Below, one piece after another: positions 5,664-12,199 of a stretch of 12,199 nt of DNA. The DNA comes from Candidatus Mcinerneyibacteriota bacterium (GTDB lineage Bacteria; AUK180; JAQVHJ01). The first letter of the stretch is position 1; each line of letters opens with the position of its first letter. The notes under the pieces were generated by a model. The model saw only the letters and a list, made by a program, of their open reading frames with translations. It made no database searches and was not told the DNA's origin. Where the stretch lies: assembly GCA_030630935.1 (NCBI GenBank), contig DAOVMD010000045.1, positions 1 to 12,199 on the forward strand. The letters are read 5' to 3'. The position numbers and the translations under genes are program-made.

Positions 5664-6233
5664 ATGGTAAATTCAAAGACTAAAAAGAAGACGAAATCCA
5701 CCAAGAAGCGAAAAAAGAAATCGCATAAGTTTTCTTTCACATTTGATATTCTAATAATTCTTAGTATTCTGATATTGGGTGGGCTTGTTCATTTTTATAT
5801 AGGCTCGATTTATATTATAAGCAATGATAATATGTCAACATTTCTTAATCCGGGATCTCGGGTATTCGTGAGTAAAATCCATTATGGCATTATTAATCCT
5901 GTTACAAATGAATCCACAGAGTTAAAATTTGGAGCTCCGAAGCGTGGTGATGTAATTTTATTTAAATCGAGTAAGTCTGATAATATAATTTTCATGAGGA
6001 TTTTAGGTATCCCTGGTGATAAAGTCAGTTACAGGTATGATACAATTTTAATTAATTCAAAAATTCTTAAGAAGCAATATTACAGGAAGCGTCAATTTAG
6101 AAAACTTCACACAATTAAGCTTAAGGAAAATATGTTTTTTGTTGCCGGAGATAATGTCGACAATGATACCTTCGGTGGGAATTTTGAAATCGTTTCCCGG
6201 CAGCAGATTTTGGGTAAGGTTATTTTTAAATAA
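5664..6233 (+). CDS. Signal peptidase I-like protein lacking the catalytic Ser and Lys
   Basis: This 189-residue S26-family homologue has a Lys/Arg-rich cytoplasmic N-terminus (5-20), one membrane anchor (about 27-50) and an outer domain. The family boxes are recognisable: SNDNMSTFLNPGSRVFVSK (53-71) for the SMxPTLxxGD box, KRGDVILFK (93-101), IIFMRILGIPGDKV (108-121) for the Lys box, and GDNVDND (162-168) for GDNRDNS. The nucleophile position is Asn56 (N-M instead of S-M) and the general-base position is Met111 (M-R instead of K-R). Both dyad residues are missing while the scaffold is intact, so it is probably not a peptidase. It may be a regulatory or structural paralogue. First gene of the plus operon, 15 bp before nnr. 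Confidence 0.8.
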   Translation: MVNSKTKKKTKSTKKRKKKSHKFSFTFDILIILSILILGGLVHFYIGSIYIISNDNMSTFLNPGSRVFVSKIHYGIINPVTNESTELKFGAPKRGDVILFKSSKSDNIIFMRILGIPGDKVSYRYDTILINSKILKKQYYRKRQFRKLHTIKLKENMFFVAGDNVDNDTFGGNFEIVSRQQILGKVIFK

Positions 6234-6248
6234 AATAGGAGATTTAAT

Positions 6249-7799
6249 ATGAAAGTCGTAACTTCGAGTCAGATGCGTGAGATTGATAATAAAGCGATAA
6301 ACGAGTTTAAGATTCCGGGACTTATTTTAATGGAGAATGCCGGTCGTGAGATTTTCAATTATATGGTTGATCATTATGATGATGACCTTGATTTTATGAG
6401 GATAATTATTGTCTGCGGTAAAGGGAATAATGGCGGTGATGGATTTGTTCTTGCCCGGCATCTTTATAATAATGGCTATGATATTGAGATTGCTATCCTG
6501 GATAAGAAATCAACTTATAAGGGAGATGCCAGGATAAATCTCAGAGCGCTTCAGGATTTAGATATTGAGATTACACTAATTAAAAATTTTTTCATTGAAA
6601 AGATAATTAAATATTTAAAAGAATTTGATTTAATTGTTGATGCAATATTCGGGACCGGGTTCACCGGAGTTCCAAGGGGAGTTTATGCTTCGGTCATAGA
6701 TGTAATAAATGATTTGGATTCAGAAGTAGTTTCAGTTGATATTCCATCAGGTTTAAATCCTGATACAGGAATTTCTGAAGGACAGGTAGTCTTTGCAGAT
6801 ATGACAGTTACGATGGGACTTCCAAAGCTTGGAATGACTATTTACCCGGGGTTGGAGTATTGTGGAGGTCTCTATCTTGCTGATATCAGTCTTCCGCCTG
6901 AATTATTATATGACCCTGCGGTTTTAACTGAATTAATTGATGAGATTGATTTACCAGGTCTTTATCGTGAATCTGATTCGCATAAGGGTGACTACGGTAA
7001 GATATTATTGATTGGGACTTCACCTGGTTTGACCGGGGCAGGGTGTATGGCTGGAGAAGCCGCACTTTATTCAGGGGCTGGTTTAATAACTTTAGCAGTT
7101 CCGGCATCTTTAAATTCAATTTTAGAGACAAAATTAACAGAGGTAATGACATTCCCGGTTCCGGATAGGGACGGGTACTTTACACCGGAGTCATTAGAAA
7201 AGATACTTGAATTTTCAGATAAGGTCGATGTTGTTGCGCTTGGTCCGGGGCTTGGCAGGTATGAAGAGACCGGAGAGTTTGTTTTAAAATTTTTAAATAA
7301 GTGTACAAAACCTTTAATCCTGGATGCAGATGCATTATTCTTTTTAAAAGACCATCTTGATTCAGTTAAGGAATATTCTTCAGATTTAATATTAACTCCT
7401 CATTACGGGGAATTCTCCAGGTTAACTGGGAAATCAATTAAAGAGATTAAGAAGAATAAAGTGAACATTGCAAGTGAATTTGCAGTCAAGAATAAGGTAA
7501 TTTTAGTTTTAAAAGGTGCGGAAACCATAATTGCTGCCGAGTCCGGAGAAGTTTACATTAACATCTCAGGTACCCCAGGTATGGCGACTGGTGGTATGGG
7601 AGATGTTTTGACAGGTTTAATTGCTTCGTTCCTTGGACAGAAATTACTGCCGGTAACCGCGGCATATACTGCTTCATTTATTCTCGGGGTAACTGCTGAA
7701 TACTTAACTGATGAAGTTGGTCATTCAGGTATTACACCTACAGAGATAATACAGGAACTTCCGGTTATAATCAAGGAATATCTCGAAGATGAAATCTAA
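6249..7799 (+). CDS. nnr: Bifunctional NAD(P)H-hydrate epimerase / ADP-dependent dehydratase
   Basis: Nnr repairs hydrated NADH and NADPH in the cytoplasm. Residues 1-215 are the YjeF_N epimerase with GKGNNGGDGFVLARHL (57-72), DAIFGTGFTG (131-140) and SVDIPSGLNPDTG (162-174). Residues 235-515 are the ribokinase-like dehydratase with a GDYGKILLIG start (247-256), ALGPGLG (330-336), LDADAL (358-363), LTPHYGEF (382-389), VLKG (420-423) and the nucleotide/catalytic loop GTPGMATGGMGDVLTG (441-456). All expected motifs are present and the 516-residue length is usual for the fusion. AGGAG lies a few bases before the ATG. Its last 11 bp overlap thiL. Confidence 0.95.
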   Translation: MKVVTSSQMREIDNKAINEFKIPGLILMENAGREIFNYMVDHYDDDLDFMRIIIVCGKGNNGGDGFVLARHLYNNGYDIEIAILDKKSTYKGDARINLRALQDLDIEITLIKNFFIEKIIKYLKEFDLIVDAIFGTGFTGVPRGVYASVIDVINDLDSEVVSVDIPSGLNPDTGISEGQVVFADMTVTMGLPKLGMTIYPGLEYCGGLYLADISLPPELLYDPAVLTELIDEIDLPGLYRESDSHKGDYGKILLIGTSPGLTGAGCMAGEAALYSGAGLITLAVPASLNSILETKLTEVMTFPVPDRDGYFTPESLEKILEFSDKVDVVALGPGLGRYEETGEFVLKFLNKCTKPLILDADALFFLKDHLDSVKEYSSDLILTPHYGEFSRLTGKSIKEIKKNKVNIASEFAVKNKVILVLKGAETIIAAESGEVYINISGTPGMATGGMGDVLTGLIASFLGQKLLPVTAAYTASFILGVTAEYLTDEVGHSGITPTEIIQELPVIIKEYLEDEI

Positions 7800-8802
7800 A
7801 AGTAAAAATAAATCAAATTCAGAATTTTCCGAGTTAAAATTTTTAGATATAATTGAGAAAAAATTCAAGTATAAAGATAAGGATTTAATTATTGGAATCG
7901 GGGATGATGCAGCAGTCTTGAAATTTAAAAATGAAAATATTATTGCGACAACTGATATGATGGTTGAGAATGTACATTTCAATTTGAAATATTTCTCAAT
8001 TATGGATTTGGCATATAAATTAGTTGCAGTTAATGTTTCTGACTTAATTGCGATGGGAGCAGACCCGAAATTTGCATTAATTTCAATTGCTGTTCCAAGG
8101 AAAAATTGTAAGGAGTTCCTATTAAAGTTTTCCAATGCAATTCGATCTGTTCTAAAGAGATTTTTTATTTTATTAGTTGGCGGTGATACTGTAAGTTCTG
8201 AGAAGCTTGTTCTTAATCTTACATTACTCGGTGAGAAGTCAAAGGGAAAACCACTATTACGGCCCAATGCAAAGGCAGGTGATTTAATTTTCTGTACAGG
8301 ATATCCAGGTCTGTCCGGGTTAGGTCTGAAAGTTTTAAAGTCATCAAAAGAAAAGGATAAGTATATAAACTCTGTGAAACGGCATTTACGTCCTGAGCCC
8401 AGGATTGAATTTGTAAGAGATTTTGTGAAAGGGATAAAACAAATTGGCGGAGTGATCGATATCTCTGACGGTTTAGTAATTGATCTGTATAGAATTTTAA
8501 AGGCTTCAAATAAAGGAGCAGAACTATATGAGTCCGGGATTCCGATTCATCCAGAGCTGCGGAAATATTTCAAATCAAAAACGAAGATATTTGATTTAAT
8601 CTTTTATGGTGGTGAAGATTTCGAATTAATATTCACGATTAATAAAAAGTTTAAAGAGAAGGTCATTAAGATTGCAAAGAGAGTAAAAGTTCCAATTTCA
8701 ATAATCGGAAGAGTAACAAAATCAAAAGCTCCGGGCATAATTTTAAAAACTGAAACCACTGATATAAAATTGAAGATAAAAGGTTTTGACCATTTAAAAT
8801 GA
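7789..8802 (+). CDS. thiL: Thiamine-monophosphate kinase
   Basis: ThiL phosphorylates thiamine monophosphate to the active cofactor TPP. This 337-residue AIRS/PurM-fold protein shows GIGDDAAVL (36-44), TTDMMVENVHF (54-64), NVSDLIAMGADPKFAL (82-97), GGDT (131-134), DISDGL (224-229) and GGEDFEL (274-280), the Mg-nucleotide and substrate-binding motifs. It has a Lys/Ser-rich N-terminal extension. AAGGAA lies about 10 bases before the ATG, which is inside the nnr end; the 3' end overlaps tsaE by ATGA. No other thiamine-synthesis gene is in view, so the cell may salvage thiamine or make it elsewhere. Confidence 0.95.
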   Translation: MKSKSKNKSNSEFSELKFLDIIEKKFKYKDKDLIIGIGDDAAVLKFKNENIIATTDMMVENVHFNLKYFSIMDLAYKLVAVNVSDLIAMGADPKFALISIAVPRKNCKEFLLKFSNAIRSVLKRFFILLVGGDTVSSEKLVLNLTLLGEKSKGKPLLRPNAKAGDLIFCTGYPGLSGLGLKVLKSSKEKDKYINSVKRHLRPEPRIEFVRDFVKGIKQIGGVIDISDGLVIDLYRILKASNKGAELYESGIPIHPELRKYFKSKTKIFDLIFYGGEDFELIFTINKKFKEKVIKIAKRVKVPISIIGRVTKSKAPGIILKTETTDIKLKIKGFDHLK

Positions 8803-9278
8803 AAAAGTTTAAGTTAAGAACTTCAAGTGAAGATGAAACATTTCAATTAGGTTTCCGGTTTGCAGAGCTCGTAAATAGTTCACCGGGGTTAGTTAAGAAT
8901 TTTATATTAACAGGTGATTTAGGTTGTGGTAAGACAATATTTGTAAAAGGGTTCCTGAGCTCATTTGAATTTCTTAAGAGTGAAGTGACCAGTCCAACAT
9001 TCATTATTTTAAAGAGGTTTGAAACAGCGGATAGGAATATATATCATATTGATCTTTATCGATTAAATAGTCCCGGTGAGATTGAGGGTATAGGTATTTA
9101 TGATTTCCTCGAAGAAGATAATGCGATAAGTTTAATTGAGTGGGGTGAAAAATTAAACTATAATTCTGATAACTCAGTTAAGGTAGTTTTTAACTGGATT
9201 GACGAAGAGCTCCGGGATATTACTGTTGAAGCAGAGAATGATATTTTCAAAATTATTGAAAAGAGATTATCGACTTGA
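8799..9278 (+). CDS. tsaE: tRNA t6A biosynthesis ATPase TsaE
   Basis: TsaE is the P-loop ATPase that works with TsaB and TsaD to make the t6A37 modification of ANN-decoding tRNAs. The 159-residue length is standard. Walker A is GDLGCGKT (39-46), the switch-like VTSPTF follows (63-68), then IYHIDLYRL (81-89) and LIEWGE (112-117), all diagnostic. It starts within the thiL stop (ATGA) and ends within the TTGA start of the following membrane gene, so it is translationally coupled on both sides. Confidence 0.95.
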   Translation: MKKFKLRTSSEDETFQLGFRFAELVNSSPGLVKNFILTGDLGCGKTIFVKGFLSSFEFLKSEVTSPTFIILKRFETADRNIYHIDLYRLNSPGEIEGIGIYDFLEEDNAISLIEWGEKLNYNSDNSVKVVFNWIDEELRDITVEAENDIFKIIEKRLST

Positions 9279-11503
9279 AAAATGGAAAGAAGAATTTTGG
9301 TTTTTTATTTTTTATATTTATTGGGTTTGGGGTATTATATTATTTATTCACATCAAGGTATGTAAATTTCTATGATTCGGGTGAGTTTATAGTTGCAGTC
9401 AAGACATTCGGAATATCACACCCACCGGGGTACCCTTTATTACCTGTGCTGTTTAGATTTGTAATGCTATTTATTCCGGTTAAAGATTTTACATTTAAAT
9501 GTAACCTTACATCTGCATTCTTCAATGTCTTAACCATCACATGTGCCGGAATTATTCTACTCGATTTGAAGAGGAAATTTTATAACAAGGTCTTCGAAAA
9601 AGAGAATTCGTATATCGATTATGTCAGCGTCTTAATCGGTGTGGTTTTATTCGGGTTCTTCCCTTCAATTTTCAAATCTGGCTTAAGGACAGAGGTATAT
9701 TCTCTGTTTAATTTGTTCTTTATTCTATACTTTTTATTGTTTTTAAAATCGATTTTTGAAAATATTAAATATTCAAAGTTTGCATTTTTCATTTTCGGGA
9801 TGGGCTTAATTATTCACCCCCTGATTTTACTGCTTGTACCACTTGTGATTTATCAGTTCTTTCTACTTATAAAGGCAAAGGATATAAAAAATATTACTCA
9901 ATCCATAATTTATTTCTGCTTAGGTTTCATGACAGTTTTAGTTATTCCAATTCTATCATCAGGGAATCCTTATATTAATTTTGAAGGGGTTAATAATTAT
10001 CAGAGTTTTAAAGCATTAATAATGCGTGAAGGTTTTTCACGGAATACTTTTGCTTTCGGAAAAGACCTGTTAAGGAAAACTTTTATCTTCGGTTCTGCAT
10101 TAAAGAACTTCAATCTTGAATTTATACCAGGAATAATTATTTCAATTACAGGAGCTGTTATTGTATATAAGAAATTTGAGAAAAAATTATTTTATGTTTT
10201 GACCTTATTCAGTATTTTCTGGTTCTATATTATTATCTTTATTTTTGATTACCAGTTCAGCTTCGGAAGTACTGATTATGAATTTTTCTTTACTCCGTTT
10301 TATTTAATATTTATTCTATTCTATTCAATTGCATTATGGTGGTTTGTAGATAGTATTTTCTGGAAATTTCCTAAATTAAAAGTAACCGGTAAGGTCACAG
10401 GATTTATATTAGTTTTGATCTTAATATTTATTTTGAAGTTCCCTGCTAAATATAACATGAGAGATTATAAGTATGCAGATGATTATGGGCGAAACCTGAT
10501 TAGGTCAACTTCATTAACAACCGGAAAGAAAATTGTGATATTTTCTTTTGATGATAATTCAAGTTTTATTCTTATGTATTTAAAAGTCATTCAGGATTTT
10601 AAAGAGGTAGAAATTATCCCGATTACTTTAATTAATTCTGATTGGTTCATTAAACAAGTCAGGTTACGTGACCCGGACCTGGTGATCTCAAGATATCCGT
10701 TTATCACGGGGGAGTGGGGTGGGTTATATGATTATATTATGGAATTTGAGAAGCAAAATAGGGATAGATATGATGTTTATACAACTTTCAATGAAGAGGT
10801 ATTTGCCAGGCCATTATTATTTTCCTGTGGTCTGCTCTATTCGGGTTCTGAGAAAGTTAATAGCACAGGTGACAGTCTGAATTCTCCGGATAATCAATTA
10901 AGTTTTAAGAATTATAAGGTGAATGAATCGGTATATCCGGAGATTAATGAGCTCATGATTTTTTATTCAAATTACTTTTTTGGGAACTCAGTTAATTATT
11001 TTAAACAGAAAAGGTTTAAGAAATCAGAAGTTTACATTAATAAAGCACTCGAAATAAATTGTGATAATTCATATTATCTTTATCAGCTTGGAATAATAAA
11101 AATGAAGCAGCAGGAATATTCATCTGGTTTAGAAGCTTTCAAGAAACATATTAAATTCTCAGACGAACCTTTGAACGGATATTTAAATGCAATGTTCTGT
11201 GCGTATAAACTTAATGATGAAAAGGAGTTCCACGAACTTTATGAAATTTCTTCTCCAATGTATAGAGATGATAACTATTACTCCTGGCGAGTTTCATTTT
11301 TATTATTTAAGATGAGTAGGTTTGAGGACTCCCTGGATTTATTGAAGAATTTTGATGCGGAGAATCCAATGATTAATTTATCGATTGGTTTGAATCTTTA
11401 TTATATGGGGAAGGTCGATGACGCAAAAGAAATTTTTAAAACAATTCCTGATGATATTAAAGATGCAAATGCAGATTATTTAATTATAAAAGAGAAATTT
11501 TAA
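9275..11503 (+). CDS. GT117/DUF2723-family membrane glycosyltransferase with TPR tail
   Basis: This 742-residue polytopic protein has an N-terminal DUF2723 region: a first membrane helix (8-26), the outer-loop motif YDSGEF (33-38) with the acidic pair D34/E37, and HPPGYP (49-54). About nine further hydrophobic segments run to near residue 390. The remaining part is soluble and ends in TPR-like repeats (about 565-735, for example the INKALEINCDNSYYLYQLG region). DUF2723 proteins are GT-C enzymes related to protein O-mannosyltransferases, using lipid-linked sugars; the acceptor is unknown here. The start is TTG at 9275, overlapping the tsaE stop; the next in-frame Met is far downstream and would remove the DSGEF motif, so TTG is preferred. 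The coding style matches its neighbours. Confidence 0.8.
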   Translation: MKNGKKNFGFLFFIFIGFGVLYYLFTSRYVNFYDSGEFIVAVKTFGISHPPGYPLLPVLFRFVMLFIPVKDFTFKCNLTSAFFNVLTITCAGIILLDLKRKFYNKVFEKENSYIDYVSVLIGVVLFGFFPSIFKSGLRTEVYSLFNLFFILYFLLFLKSIFENIKYSKFAFFIFGMGLIIHPLILLLVPLVIYQFFLLIKAKDIKNITQSIIYFCLGFMTVLVIPILSSGNPYINFEGVNNYQSFKALIMREGFSRNTFAFGKDLLRKTFIFGSALKNFNLEFIPGIIISITGAVIVYKKFEKKLFYVLTLFSIFWFYIIIFIFDYQFSFGSTDYEFFFTPFYLIFILFYSIALWWFVDSIFWKFPKLKVTGKVTGFILVLILIFILKFPAKYNMRDYKYADDYGRNLIRSTSLTTGKKIVIFSFDDNSSFILMYLKVIQDFKEVEIIPITLINSDWFIKQVRLRDPDLVISRYPFITGEWGGLYDYIMEFEKQNRDRYDVYTTFNEEVFARPLLFSCGLLYSGSEKVNSTGDSLNSPDNQLSFKNYKVNESVYPEINELMIFYSNYFFGNSVNYFKQKRFKKSEVYINKALEINCDNSYYLYQLGIIKMKQQEYSSGLEAFKKHIKFSDEPLNGYLNAMFCAYKLNDEKEFHELYEISSPMYRDDNYYSWRVSFLLFKMSRFEDSLDLLKNFDAENPMINLSIGLNLYYMGKVDDAKEIFKTIPDDIKDANADYLIIKEKF

Positions 11504-11505
11504 AA

Positions 11506-12199
11506 ATGAGACCTATATTTGATTTAGATAAGCACTGGAAAAGGATATTATTAAATTCAATTGTCCCACTTATGTTCCTTTTTATTTATATTATTTATAG
11601 TCTTAAACTTAAAATGTATGTCAGTTTTTCAAGTGTTCCTGAATCTTCAAGGAATCTCTTTATCGCATTCTATTTCTTTTTTATGGCATTTACAATTTTA
11701 ATTTGTCTGACTATTGGATTTTCTTGGTCAAAGAAATACGGGTTGATCGGCTGGAAAGGAATTTCTATAAAAGACAAAATATTCTGGGAAGTTATGATTC
11801 TTGGTCTTGGATCAGCTTTAATTTTGTATCTCCTTATTGATAGGGTTTTATTTGAGAATATGAAAACTTTCTGGCCTGATGATTGGTTAGACGTTTTCAT
11901 GAAACAACTCAGGCTACCGTTAATTCTCGAGATTGTTCTGAGGTTCGGGCTGGTAACATTAATTTATAGGCTGAATAAAAATGCATTCAGAGCTGTTATT
12001 TACGTTGCAGTATTCTATGCAGTTGCAGATATTAATAGTCAGATTCTGCATTTTGGTCTTGAACTTAAAACATATACTTTGCTTATTTTAACATATTTAT
12101 ATTTCTTTATTAGAAATTCAATTTCAGGATATATTTATGTGAAGGGTGGAATTTATTATTCTATGTTATTTCAATTTATAATTGGGATACGATATTATC
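11506..12199 (+). CDS. Multi-pass membrane protein, possibly degenerate CPBP-like (partial)
   Basis: The frame is open for 231 residues from an ATG two bases after the preceding stop and runs off the window. Hydrophobic segments lie near 14-33, 50-72, 93-113, 137-154, 160-176, 189-202 and 208-229. The arrangement LEIVLR (141-146), followed by FYAVADI (170-176), recalls CPBP intramembrane proteases (EExxxR, then FxxxH). The first Glu is Leu and the motif-2 His is Ala, so it is either a divergent inactive member or a different family. No strong SD is visible; coupling to the glycosyltransferase gene is likely. Confidence 0.65.
   Translation, partial: MRPIFDLDKHWKRILLNSIVPLMFLFIYIIYSLKLKMYVSFSSVPESSRNLFIAFYFFFMAFTILICLTIGFSWSKKYGLIGWKGISIKDKIFWEVMILGLGSALILYLLIDRVLFENMKTFWPDDWLDVFMKQLRLPLILEIVLRFGLVTLIYRLNKNAFRAVIYVAVFYAVADINSQILHFGLELKTYTLLILTYLYFFIRNSISGYIYVKGGIYYSMLFQFIIGIRYY

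Noticed and set aside
7725-8267. Minus-strand open frame of 180 codons
   Set aside because: Antisense to the nnr end and thiL; low-complexity translation without family motifs, caused by AT-rich codon use.
11670-11900. Minus-strand open frame of 76 codons
   Set aside because: Antisense to a continuous 231-codon membrane-protein frame that starts directly after the preceding gene.

Overview
The window is AT-rich bacterial DNA with tightly packed operons, frequent Shine-Dalgarno (SD) motifs and two TTG starts. The GT117/DUF2723-type membrane glycosyltransferase, the P-loop kinase with an ATP-cone and the stand-alone ECF transporter suggest an uncultured anaerobe, perhaps of the FCB or Cloacimonadota-like groups. 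That placement is a guess; no rRNA or other marker is present.

Left part, all on the minus strand. Reading leftwards from 5290, a consensus-like promoter (5311-5339) drives a sugar-1-phosphate nucleotidyltransferase and a uridine-kinase-family protein with an N-terminal ATP-cone. A hairpin with a T-tract sits at the end of the kinase gene (3185-3211). After about 300 bp of degenerate repeats comes a perfect TTGACA-N17-TATAAT promoter (2842-2870), then a structured leader of about 170 nt, and then ecfS-ecfA-ecfT and a MobB-type P-loop protein cut by the window edge. These four genes overlap or nearly touch and look like one transcript. The substrate of this ECF importer is unknown. The MobB partner and the leader make a molybdenum/tungsten-cofactor-related or other metallocofactor role worth testing.

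Right part, all on the plus strand. A promoter (5604-5632) precedes a signal peptidase I homologue that has lost both catalytic residues. It is followed by nnr (NAD(P)HX repair), thiL (thiamine-phosphate kinase), tsaE (t6A tRNA modification), a GT117/DUF2723 membrane protein with a TPR tail, and a truncated multi-pass membrane protein. Gaps are 15 bp or less and three junctions overlap, so this is probably one housekeeping operon with membrane genes appended.

The two gene-free spaces (2662-3209 and 5290-5663) share repeat fragments: GTGTTCAATA, GTTATTGTAGA, and pieces of a GC-rich palindromic element. The most unusual items are the ECF-MobB operon with its leader RNA, the inactivated signal peptidase, the ATP-cone kinase fusion, and the ECF ATPase lacking the H-loop histidine.
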